Of a stretch of DNA of 7,913 nt, positions 1 to 6,058 are shown piece by piece. Origin of the DNA: Planctomycetota bacterium (GTDB lineage Bacteria > Planctomycetota > Planctomycetia > Pirellulales > Thermoguttaceae); assembly GCA_021784975.1 (NCBI GenBank), contig JAJYGU010000172.1, positions 1-7,913 on the forward strand, given 5' to 3'. Positions within the stretch are counted from its first letter, which is position 1, and every line of letters begins with the position of its first letter. The notes beneath the pieces were generated by a model. The model was not told where the DNA came from. It saw only the letters and a program-made list of their open reading frames with translations, and searched no databases. Made by a program: the position numbers and the translations under genes.

Positions 1-3
1 TAC

Positions 4-112
4 CCTAAGCGGCCGTCCAAAAACAAGTTGGGGACTGTCCCAATTTTCGTCCGACGAAAATGGGACTGTCCCCTTGGCGAAAGTGGAAGTTGTTGCTGGA
101 CGGCCGCTAAGG
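4..112. repeat. Nested inverted repeat at the start of the first gene
   Basis: Two inverted repeats share a centre region. The inner one pairs 30-51 with 53-73, with one mismatch and one extra base; each arm carries the self-palindromic 11-mer GGGACTGTCCC (31-41 and 62-72). The outer one pairs 4-18 with 98-112 at 14 of 15 positions (core GGACGGCCGCT on the right arm). The GGGACTGTCCC type recalls REP/REPIN-like palindromes mobilised by REP-associated tyrosine transposases; that assignment is from memory and no transposase of that kind is in the window. The right outer arm lies inside the reading frame of the following gene. Confidence 0.7.
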
Positions 113-1207
113 ATCCTCGAACCTTTCTCCGGCGTGGTATTGAACCACCGGCACGGGAAGCAGACCAGCGACTCGCTCGTGGTCCGTGTTACCGGCACGG
201 CGCCGCCTGGCGATCGGGTGACCGTCAACGGCGTGCCCTGCCATCGGGCGGGCACCCGCTTCGAGGCCGAGGTTCCGCTCCGCGCCCACGAAAACGAATT
301 GCTCGCGGTGGCCGAGCGTCGTGACGGCCGGCAGGAAGATCGCATACAAGTGGTTTGGGACCGCTACAGCGTGCCGCGCTACCGGTTCTCGATCGACGAC
401 AACAGCTTCTTCCTCCGCGACATCGCCGCCAAGAACTACCCGTCGCTGTTCGATTGCTTCTACCTGAAAGGGCTCCGCGAGCTGAACCGCAAGTACGGCA
501 CGAAGTTCACCGTGAACCTCTTTTACGTGGCCGCCGACGACGCCAGGTTTCCCACCGACGCCGACTTCCGGCTGCCGCAGTTTCCCGACCGCTACAAGAG
601 CCAGTGGCGCGACAACGCCCACTGGTTGAAGCTGGCCTTTCACGCCCGAGCGAACATGCCCGACCGGCCTTATCAAGACGCGCCGCCGGAGAAGCTGATC
701 GCCGATTTGGACCTGGTGGCCGCGGAGATCCGCCGTTTTGCCGGGGAGGAGACTTACGCCCCGCCGACGGTGATCCATTTTGCCATGACCCGCCACTCGG
801 CCTTCAAGCCGCTGTACCATCACGGCGTTCGCGTCTTGAGCGGCTACTTCCGCCCGAGCGGCGACAGGTACGACATCAACTACAACTGGGACAACGCGCA
901 CTCCGCGTATCTCTCACGACACACCGCCTGGAAAGATTTCCAGAGCGGGATTGTCTTCTCGCGGGTGAGCATCGTCTGCAACACGGTGCCGGTCGAAAGG
1001 ATCGTGGGCACGCTCGAGCCGCTCAGCAAAGATCCGAACCTGGCGGAGGTGCTGGACCTGTTTACCCACGAGCAGTATTTCTGGCCCTTCTATTTCCACT
1101 ACATCCCCGACCACTTCCAGCGGCTCGACACGGCCCTGCGCTGGGTCACCGAGCACGGCTACCAGCCGGTCTTCTACCACGAAGGTTTTTTGGGCGGCAG
1201 AGTGTAG
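74..1207 (+). CDS. Polysaccharide-deacetylase-like protein with N-terminal Ig-like domain
   Basis: The 377-residue product is not one I recognise by name. Residues about 14-90 read like a small beta-sandwich of the glucodextranase-B/Ig-like kind (RVTVNG at 48-53, then alternating hydrophobics and a conserved-looking Asn near 74). Residues about 100-375 resemble a divergent NodB-type polysaccharide deacetylase: SIDD at 106-109 could supply the metal-binding Asp pair, with histidines at 190, 235, 241 and 332 (THEQYF) as possible ligands. The usual HxxxH motif is not clear, so activity is uncertain. No signal peptide is visible. The start is weak: TTG at 74 lies directly after a palindrome with only GGGA as a possible ribosome site, GTG at 83 is an alternative, and the frame stays open to base 2, so the true start may lie outside the window. 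The gene is followed by a GC-rich hairpin (1211-1232). Confidence 0.75.
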   Translation: MAKVEVVAGRPLRILEPFSGVVLNHRHGKQTSDSLVVRVTGTAPPGDRVTVNGVPCHRAGTRFEAEVPLRAHENELLAVAERRDGRQEDRIQVVWDRYSVPRYRFSIDDNSFFLRDIAAKNYPSLFDCFYLKGLRELNRKYGTKFTVNLFYVAADDARFPTDADFRLPQFPDRYKSQWRDNAHWLKLAFHARANMPDRPYQDAPPEKLIADLDLVAAEIRRFAGEETYAPPTVIHFAMTRHSAFKPLYHHGVRVLSGYFRPSGDRYDINYNWDNAHSAYLSRHTAWKDFQSGIVFSRVSIVCNTVPVERIVGTLEPLSKDPNLAEVLDLFTHEQYFWPFYFHYIPDHFQRLDTALRWVTEHGYQPVFYHEGFLGGRV

Positions 1208-1526
1208 TTGCGGCCGCCTGTAGGGGCGGCCGAGAAGCGGAGATGGCTCCGCTACTTAGCCCCGAAGGGGCGCAAGTCACTAGCCAGGGGCGGAGCGCAG
1301 CCAAACCCCTGGTCGCAGGCGAAAAGCAACAGAAGCCGCGTAGCGGCGCTGCGATGGCGCACCATCGGGCGATGGTGATGCCGCTACGCGGCATAGACCG
1401 CACGATCCTGACTGCCGGGCTTTGCGCTCTGGCTCCACCCCCGGCTATCCACATTTTGCCGCTCCACGGCAGCGGCCCCGTATCGTGTTGTCAATCCTGA
1501 TACGCGGTGCGATAGTTCGCCGGCGG
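1208..1526. repeat. Gene-free stretch packed with stem-loops
   Basis: No supported gene lies here. Seven perfect stem-loops follow one another: 1211-1218/1225-1232, 1236-1242/1247-1253, 1259-1263/1267-1271, 1284-1290/1306-1312, 1335-1339/1343-1347, 1361-1367/1370-1376 and 1378-1384/1388-1394. The 13-mers at 1335-1347 and 1380-1392 are exact reverse complements of each other as well as self-palindromic. Two weaker hairpins follow (1458-1463/1471-1476 and 1479-1484/1499-1504). The wording (CCCCGAAGGGG; CCAGGGG...CCCCTGG; GGCTATCCACATTTTGCC at 1443-1460) resembles dispersed intergenic repeats I associate with planctomycetes. The first hairpin could end transcription of the + strand gene, but no T-run follows. 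Confidence 0.7.
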
Positions 1527-2132
1527 TCACTTCCCGCCGGTCCCCTTGGGCCGCGGGTATTCTACCATCAGTTGCTCAGTCTTGGGGTTGTAGAGGTAAC
1601 GGTGGCCCGGCGGCAACTCGGGCAGCTTGATTTGGTTGGCCTTGATGATCTTTTGCATAAACTCCGCCTGGTCCTTGGGCGGCCGGCCTTCCATGGCCTT
1701 GAAGAGTTGTAGGGCGTGCGGGACTTGGATCTCGAAGGCGATCCGCTCCTGGACGGTAAAGAAGACCGATACCGGGGTGGTGATGATGCCCTGCTCGTAA
1801 TGCCCTTTTTCGCCCACTCCGGCTTGAGCCTGCTTTAACTCTGTGTCCGGCCGCGGTGGGATTGTCGGCCCGGCTTGCGCTTTTTTCGCGGCTGCTGCTT
1901 CAGACGCCTTGGGTTGAGCAGCAGCGGGCGCGGCGAGCGCCGACTTGGCCGCCGACGGGGCGTTGCGTTCCGCGGTTGGCGCCTTGCGGCCGGCAGGAGC
2001 AGGCAGCGGGGCTGACGAAGCCGCCGGGGCCTTCGCCGGCGGTTGTGGTGACGCCGGTGGTGAGGCCGGCTCATTGCTGCCGCAGCCCAGACAGAAAGCC
2101 AGCATCAGTGAGAACGCGAAAAACCACTTCAT
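1527..2132 (-). CDS. Predicted lipoprotein with Pro/Ala-rich linker
   Basis: The 201-residue protein starts with a lipoprotein signal peptide: a hydrophobic stretch at residues 3-15, then LGC with Cys17 as the probable lipidated residue. The -3 position is Cys14 where Leu is usual, so the lipobox is atypical. Residues about 20-105 are a low-complexity Pro/Ala/Ser/Lys linker that could span the periplasm. Residues about 110-195 form a compact domain (YEQGIITTP near 112, ELPPGHRYLYNPKTEQLMVE near 172-191) that I recall from uncharacterised planctomycete proteins; its function is unknown. The start is set by AGGAGG at 2139-2144, 6 bases from the ATG at 2132; the adjacent ATG at 2135 is only 3 bases away, and the frame extends to 2213 inside the insertion sequence without support. 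It lies downstream of surE on the same strand but is now separated from it by the IS. Confidence 0.85.
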   Translation of the reverse strand: MKWFFAFSLMLAFCLGCGSNEPASPPASPQPPAKAPAASSAPLPAPAGRKAPTAERNAPSAAKSALAAPAAAQPKASEAAAAKKAQAGPTIPPRPDTELKQAQAGVGEKGHYEQGIITTPVSVFFTVQERIAFEIQVPHALQLFKAMEGRPPKDQAEFMQKIIKANQIKLPELPPGHRYLYNPKTEQLMVEYPRPKGTGGK

Positions 2133-2189
2133 CATGCACCTCCTAGAGGGCCGTGCGCGATTTGGGTAGGGTGGGTCGAGCGCAGCGAG

Positions 2190-2210
2190 CCCCATACGCA
2201 CGAACTTAAG
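2190..2210. repeat. IS terminal inverted repeat, transposase 3' side
   Basis: This 21-mer is the exact reverse complement of 3616-3636 and ends in the palindrome CTTAAG. The TAA stop of the transposase gene (2206-2208) lies within it, so the gene runs to the very end of the element. Confidence 0.9.
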
Positions 2211-3534
2211 CAACGGTATATTCCAGAAGTTCTGGATCGTTCAGCAGTTGGAAACAACTTGGATGTTTGCGTCGGGAGTTGATTCGCGCCGATTTTCCCA
2301 GACACTGGCGCTGGCGTTCGAGAACGCGCTGCAGCCGGGACGAGTCGTCGAGCACGGCGAGCAACTGCCCGATCCAGCGGCGGAGGCTGGCCGCGGCGCG
2401 CCACAGGCTGCGTCGGCCATCCGGCCAGACGGTCATCAGCAGGATGCCGTGCTGGATGATAACGGCGATGAGCTTGATGTAGACTCCCGCCATCTGTCGG
2501 GCCGCCGAAGCCGTCTCATCGCGGTCCGCCAGGTGATTGTACGACTTCCAAAGCTTGAACAGGCGTTCGATTTGCCAACGTGCCCGATAAAGCACGATGA
2601 TTTCCTTCCAGTCCAACAACTCTTCGGGGCAGTTGGTGATGAAGATCGTCCATTCCTGAAGTTGGAGGTACTCCCGCGAGGGCTGGCGCCCATGGTCGCG
2701 GGCTTTCTGGCGGATCTTTTGCCGCCGTTTTGCTGCGATTTCCGGGGAGACGCGGACGGCCACCAACCGACACGGGTGCCGCTCTTTGCCGATCTGCACG
2801 CGGACGTCTACCACGCCCCGCCGGGCGTTTCTGCCAAGGTACTTGTGCAGGGCGATTGGCTTATCGCCTCCGGCGTAGACGTCGGTGCCATGCTGCAGCC
2901 GCGAGAGCCAGTAACCCTTCTGCTGCCCGACGCGCTGGAAGCGGTCGATGGAGAAATAGCCCAAGTCGAAAATGGACAAGCTGTCCGCGCGTACGAGGCG
3001 CTCGGCAATCGCGCTTTTGGCATCGCTGCTGCGTCCGGTTTCCAGGATCAGCAACAGGCGGCCGCGACGCAACTCCCAGAGCACCTGGACCTTCAGGGCC
3101 GCCTTTCCACTGCCGTGGGCACCGCCGCAGCCGGGGAACTCTTCGGCGTACTCGTCGGGCAGTGTGATGGTACTGCTATCACCGATGTTGACCTCCGAAA
3201 ACCGATCCAACAGCTTGACCGGCGGCGGATCGACGCTCAAGGTTCGTTCCAGCACGGCCTGCAACGCGCCTGCCAAAAACGCGACAAGCCCGGGCGTAAA
3301 CCGCCGCGAGATCGCGTTTTCCGTCACATCCACGCCGAGCTGCGCAGCGGTGACCTGATAGTCCCGCGACACCGCCTTGGGATTCTCCAAGGCCGCCAGC
3401 ACCAGGGTGGCCAGAAGCTTCGAGCCCGAAAACTTCCGTTCGCGCTTCACGCAGCCCGTCTCTCGCGCCAGTCTGTCCATCCGTTCGTCCAACAACCCTT
3501 GCAACAGAGCCGCCACGTCCGTTACGATTCGCAT
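2206..3534 (-). CDS. IS4-family DDE transposase
   Basis: The 442-residue protein carries out cut-and-paste movement of the surrounding element. The DDE catalytic set is visible: Asp119 in NIGDSSTITLP, Asp190 in IFDLGYFSID, and Glu323 in YRARWQIERLFKLWK. That last segment fits the IS4-family signature Y-(2)-R-(3)-E-(6)-K exactly (Tyr316, Arg319, Glu323, Lys330). Length is typical of the family, and no frameshift or internal stop is seen, so it is probably active. The ATG at 3534 follows AAGGAG (3542-3547) with a 7-base spacer. The gene points toward the lipoprotein gene, whose start is 74 bases past the transposase stop, so read-through from the IS could now drive it. Confidence 0.96.
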   Translation of the reverse strand: MRIVTDVAALLQGLLDERMDRLARETGCVKRERKFSGSKLLATLVLAALENPKAVSRDYQVTAAQLGVDVTENAISRRFTPGLVAFLAGALQAVLERTLSVDPPPVKLLDRFSEVNIGDSSTITLPDEYAEEFPGCGGAHGSGKAALKVQVLWELRRGRLLLILETGRSSDAKSAIAERLVRADSLSIFDLGYFSIDRFQRVGQQKGYWLSRLQHGTDVYAGGDKPIALHKYLGRNARRGVVDVRVQIGKERHPCRLVAVRVSPEIAAKRRQKIRQKARDHGRQPSREYLQLQEWTIFITNCPEELLDWKEIIVLYRARWQIERLFKLWKSYNHLADRDETASAARQMAGVYIKLIAVIIQHGILLMTVWPDGRRSLWRAAASLRRWIGQLLAVLDDSSRLQRVLERQRQCLGKSARINSRRKHPSCFQLLNDPELLEYTVA

Positions 3535-3615
3535 AGGGAAGCTCCTTTTTCCAGGTTCGTGTTCGCAAACTCGCCTGGATTAAGAACTTCCCCGTTTTAA
3601 TGAAAGATCAGTTTC

Positions 3616-3636
3616 CTTAAGTTCGTGCGTATGGGG
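3616..3636. repeat. IS terminal inverted repeat, transposase 5' side
   Basis: This is the exact reverse complement of 2190-2210. It lies about 80 bases upstream of the transposase ATG. Similarity between the two ends stops at CTTAAG; the next bases inward do not match. Confidence 0.9.
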
Positions 3637-3741
3637 TCGAGCGCAGCGAGCCCCACCAAAACCGGGCGAATCTTGGCCGGTGGGGCTCGCTGCGCTCGAC
3701 CCACCCTACGCCTACGCCCTGCACAAATCGCGCACCGTCAC

Positions 3742-4512
3742 TTAGAGTTGAAAACGCCACTGTTCCATCTCCGCCAGCACGGTCTGGCGGGTCATATTGT
3801 AGTCCAAAGGCGTGAGCGTCACTTTCCCTTTGGCCAGGGCGGACAGATCGGTCTCATGTCCGGGCGTGGCCGGGGCCGGGCCGCCGATCAGCCAATAGTA
3901 GTCGCGGCCCCAGGGATCGGTCCGTTTCTCGAAGGAATCGCCGTAGCGAGTCACGCTCATGGGCACGATCCATACTTCCGGCATGCCGGTCAAAGCCGCG
4001 GTGGGGATATTCAAGTTGTAGAGTTGCGGTTCCGGCCCCTTCTTCTCCAGGACCTCAACGATGACTCGGGTGGCCAGTTCGGCCGCCTGGTGGTAGCGGG
4101 CATGCTCGTCGAACTGCAACGAGACGGCCAGGCTGGTGATGCCAAAAAAGGCCCCCTCGATGGCCGCCGCCACCGTGCCCGAATAAAGCACGTTGATGCC
4201 CGCGTTCAGCCCGGCGTTGATGCCGCTGACGACCAGGTCGGGCGGGCGGGGGCAGAATTGGTGGACGCCGATCTTCACGCAATCGGCCGGGCTGCCGTGC
4301 ACGGCCCAACCGCGGTGCTCGCCCGAACTGCCGTTGTTGCGCGACACCTCTTTGACGATCAACGGCGTCAGGTAGGTGATCGAATGTCCGACCCCGCTCT
4401 GCTCGGTCGCAGGGGCGACCACCACCACCTCGCCCAAGCGGCGGAGGTGCTGCTCCATGGCCGCCAGGCCCGGGGCGTAGATGCCGTCATCATTGGTCAG
4501 CAGGATGAGCAC
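3742..4512 (-). CDS. surE: 5'/3'-nucleotidase SurE
   Basis: SurE is a cytoplasmic metal-dependent phosphatase that removes phosphate from nucleoside 5'- and 3'-monophosphates and, in some species, short polyphosphate. The 256-residue product has the usual length and motifs: NDDG at 7-10 (Asp8 and Asp9 bind metal), Ser39 in QSGVGHS, GSPADCV at 73-79, and Asn99 in SGINAGLNAG as the fourth metal ligand. The start is GTG at 4512, giving the canonical MLILLTNDDG N-terminus. Its ribosome site GAGG (4519-4522) overlaps the TGA of the upstream gene (4521-4523), and only 8 bases separate the two genes, so they are very likely co-transcribed and translationally coupled. In many bacteria surE sits beside pcm or nlpD; neither is seen here. 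Confidence 0.97.
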   Translation of the reverse strand: MLILLTNDDGIYAPGLAAMEQHLRRLGEVVVVAPATEQSGVGHSITYLTPLIVKEVSRNNGSSGEHRGWAVHGSPADCVKIGVHQFCPRPPDLVVSGINAGLNAGINVLYSGTVAAAIEGAFFGITSLAVSLQFDEHARYHQAAELATRVIVEVLEKKGPEPQLYNLNIPTAALTGMPEVWIVPMSVTRYGDSFEKRTDPWGRDYYWLIGGPAPATPGHETDLSALAKGKVTLTPLDYNMTRQTVLAEMEQWRFQL

Positions 4513-4520
4513 GTTTCACC

Positions 4521-5264
4521 TCAGTGCAGCGAGATGGCCCTGCCAATCGGCTGCAGCAGGTGTTCGATGACGTGGTTCTCGATTGCCTCATGGCACAGCC
4601 GCCTCAGGCGATCGAGCGTATCGACGAACGTCTGGTCGGGGGCCAGGCTACCGTACTGACGGGCGGTGACGTAAACGCTCAGTTGCTCTTCGGGATAATC
4701 GCCCATGCGGACCTGGTAGGCGTTGGTTCGCGTTTCCACGCTCAAGCGGAGTTGCAGCCGGCAGTCGGGGTCCATGGCGATCGTCACAGAAGGCTCATAG
4801 TTGATCACCGTGGCGCCCGGCACCTCCAGCACCGATTCCATGGAAGGGCTCACCCCCAACGCCTCGGCCACCAGTTGATTGTGGTTGCCGCGATACGTAA
4901 AATCAAAACCGAAGAGCAGATCGAGGGCCTCGCAGTCCAGCGGACTGACGGAAAGCGTATAGGGGGCTAATTCCAGGATGAGTTTGTGCTGAGCCAGGGC
5001 GTCGTCAATGGCGTCGGGGTTCACCTGGCCGGAGCAGACGCGGCGGGGCTCGATGGTACACCAGCGGTAGTTGCCTTGGTCCTTGTCTTCTTCCAGCACG
5101 AAATCGCCGCGTTCGCGGCTATAAAAGTTCCGCATCGAGGGGTAGGTTTTCTGCACGCGCTCGAAGAAGTGCAACACCGTCTCGCGATTGGCCGGAAGCT
5201 CCATCTCCGTGCCGAGGTTCATGTTCACGTAAAAGTCATCGCATAGCGAAGCATAACGGTTCAT
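4521..5264 (-). CDS. Conserved protein of unknown function, first gene of the surE operon
   Basis: The 247-residue protein starts MNRYASLCDDFYVNMNLG. I do not recognise a family with a known activity. There is no signal peptide or membrane segment, so it is probably cytoplasmic; it is acidic and of mixed alpha/beta character. Phrases such as VLHFFERVQKTYPSMRNFY near residue 30-48 and LLFGFDFTYRGNHNQLVAEAL near 116-136 look conserved. The start ATG at 5264 follows a G6 run (5270-5275) with a 5-base spacer; the longer GTG start at 5288 lies inside a leader hairpin and is less likely. Tight coupling to surE suggests a role linked to nucleotide or phosphate metabolism, but that is inference from position only. 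Confidence 0.85.
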   Translation of the reverse strand: MNRYASLCDDFYVNMNLGTEMELPANRETVLHFFERVQKTYPSMRNFYSRERGDFVLEEDKDQGNYRWCTIEPRRVCSGQVNPDAIDDALAQHKLILELAPYTLSVSPLDCEALDLLFGFDFTYRGNHNQLVAEALGVSPSMESVLEVPGATVINYEPSVTIAMDPDCRLQLRLSVETRTNAYQVRMGDYPEEQLSVYVTARQYGSLAPDQTFVDTLDRLRRLCHEAIENHVIEHLLQPIGRAISLH

Positions 5265-5284
5265 CAGCACCCCCCGTACACTCC

Positions 5285-5325
5285 TCACGCTCCGCGCGAG
5301 AAAAAAAAAGTCACGCGGAGCGCGA
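5285..5325 (-). promoter_or_regulatory. Leader hairpin of the surE operon, U9 loop
   Basis: Positions 5285-5296 pair with 5314-5325 to give a 12-bp GC-rich stem with a 17-base loop holding nine consecutive U in the - strand RNA. The only non-Watson-Crick pair (5287/5323) is G-U in - strand RNA but A-C in + strand RNA, which favours function in the surE operon transcript. It lies between the predicted promoter and the ribosome site at 5270-5275. It may affect stability or translation; no riboswitch class is recognised. Confidence 0.55.
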
Positions 5326-5341
5326 CGAGTACAGAACTATA

Positions 5342-5371
5342 AGTATAGGACCGATTAGCCCCACCTGTCAA
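5342..5371 (-). promoter_or_regulatory. Near-consensus sigma-70 promoter of the surE operon
   Basis: Read on the - strand, TTGACA (5371-5366) is followed after 18 bases by TATACT (5347-5342). The -35 is a perfect match and the -10 matches 5 of 6. Transcription would start near 5335, giving a leader of about 70 bases before the ATG at 5264. The -35 box overlaps the first bases of the ribosome site of the divergent alkyltransferase gene. Confidence 0.65.
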
Positions 5372-5383
5372 AGGGGGCAAACC

Positions 5384-5929
5384 ATGCCTCACCACAAACA
5401 TCACGATCTGTGCAACGCCGATGGGCATTGTTGCGCCGTCGCCTTTCCGAGTGAGCTTGGATGGATGGCGATGGCCGGCCACGACGAAGTGCTCTGCCGG
5501 CTGACCTTTGGCCATTCGACCAGAGTCGCCGCTCTGAAGGCATTGGGGCCGCCGCCGGCTTTCCACCCGGCCCAAGCAGGCTGGAACCATGCCCTTGTGG
5601 CACGTCTCCAAGCCTACGCGGCCGGAGGCTACGACGAGTTCCATGACGTTCGCATAGCTCTTGACGGGCTCACCGCGTTCCAGCGACGACTGCTGGAATG
5701 TTGCCGTCGCATCCCTTATGGGACCACGCTCAGCTATGCCGAGCTTGCGACCAGGGCCGGCTGTCCGCGGGCGGTGCGGGCGGTGGGCAACTGCATGGCC
5801 GGCAATCGCATCCCTTTGATTGTCCCGTGCCACCGAGTGATCCGTGCGGACGGTCGCCTCGGCGGCTATTCGGCGCCGGGTTCCTTGCGGACAAAACGGC
5901 GGTTGCTGGAACTTGAACGTAGAAATTGA
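5384..5929 (+). CDS. ogt: Methylated-DNA-[protein]-cysteine S-methyltransferase
   Basis: This suicide repair enzyme transfers the alkyl group from O6-alkylguanine (and O4-alkylthymine) in DNA to its own cysteine. The 181-residue protein has the full C-terminal DNA-binding/active domain: PYGTTLSYAELA at 111-122, RAVGNCMAGN at 132-141 (Arg132 the probable arginine finger, Asn141 the conserved Asn), and PCHRV at 148-152 with Cys149 the alkyl acceptor. The N-terminal part is short and of Ogt type; there is no Ada regulatory domain. The first 17 residues are unusual, with five His and three Cys. The ATG at 5384 follows AAGGGGG (5371-5377) with a 6-base spacer. It is divergent from the surE operon and seems to be transcribed alone. 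The symbol could equally be given as adaB or mgt. Confidence 0.94.
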   Translation: MPHHKHHDLCNADGHCCAVAFPSELGWMAMAGHDEVLCRLTFGHSTRVAALKALGPPPAFHPAQAGWNHALVARLQAYAAGGYDEFHDVRIALDGLTAFQRRLLECCRRIPYGTTLSYAELATRAGCPRAVRAVGNCMAGNRIPLIVPCHRVIRADGRLGGYSAPGSLRTKRRLLELERRN

Positions 5930-5967
5930 TCTGGCGTCATTGGTCGGTTCTCGGGACAATACTGCTC

Positions 5968-6014
5968 GGTCTTGGGTCTTAGATCTTCGGCGGCAGAAAC
6001 TAAGACCCAAGACC
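5968..6014. repeat. 15-bp perfect hairpin downstream of the alkyltransferase gene
   Basis: Positions 5968-5982 and 6000-6014 (CTAAGACCCAAGACC on the right arm) are exact reverse complements around a 17-base loop. It begins 38 bases past the alkyltransferase stop. It could serve as a terminator-like or mRNA-stabilising structure, but no T-run follows and the motif looks like a dispersed intergenic repeat. Confidence 0.7.
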
Positions 6015-6058
6015 TAAGCCCCAAGGCCGTAGTCACCTTTTTCAAGGCACAGCCTGTA

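Larger units (their letters stand above)
2190..3636 (-). mobile_element. IS4-family insertion sequence, complete
   Basis: A 1447-bp element is bounded by perfect 21-bp terminal inverted repeats (2190-2210 and 3616-3636), with one transposase gene filling most of it. The outermost four bases (CCCC/GGGG) may belong to the target, in which case the element runs from about 2193 or 2194 to 3632 or 3633. Outside the ends is a direct repeat: at least 14 identical bases (2176-2189 and 3637-3650), and up to 22 if the ambiguous bases are counted (2173-2194 and 3634-3655). Removing the element and one repeat copy restores a perfect 31-bp genomic palindrome arm, so this is a genuine insertion. Intact ends and an intact transposase suggest it is recent. 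I cannot assign an IS name. Confidence 0.92.
2153..3735. repeat. Long genomic palindrome interrupted by the IS
   Basis: Before insertion the left arm was 2166-2189 joined to 3651-3657; this 31-mer is the perfect reverse complement of 3679-3709. The loop is 3658-3678. An outer 12-bp stem pairs 2153-2164 (GTGCGCGATTTG) with 3724-3735, separated from the inner stem by 1 base on the left and 14 on the right. The palindrome filled most of the original gap between surE (stop at 3742) and the lipoprotein gene (start 2132). The arm, with its core TCGAGCGCAGCGAGCCCCA, resembles a dispersed repeat family I recall from planctomycetes and other GC-rich bacteria. It could also act as a transcription barrier behind surE, though no T-run follows. 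Confidence 0.88.

Noticed and set aside
107..901. Long - strand open frame of 264 codons
   Set aside because: It is antisense to the deacetylase-like gene, repetitive in Val/Gly/Arg and resembles no protein; high GC content keeps the opposite strand open.
1208..1400. CRISPR array or attC-like integron site
   Set aside because: There are no regularly spaced direct repeats with unique spacers, no cas or integrase gene, and the stems differ from one another.
2133..2213. Longer N-terminus for the lipoprotein
   Set aside because: The extension would be encoded by the IS end and the palindrome; AGGAGG and a signal peptide support the ATG at 2132.
2248..3600. Long + strand open frame of 450 codons
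   Set aside because: It is antisense to the transposase, which has clear DDE and YREK motifs; the + strand product shows no recognisable domain.
3625..4659. + strand open frame of 344 codons
   Set aside because: It is antisense to surE, whose motifs are complete; the product has the His/Arg-rich composition of a shadow frame.
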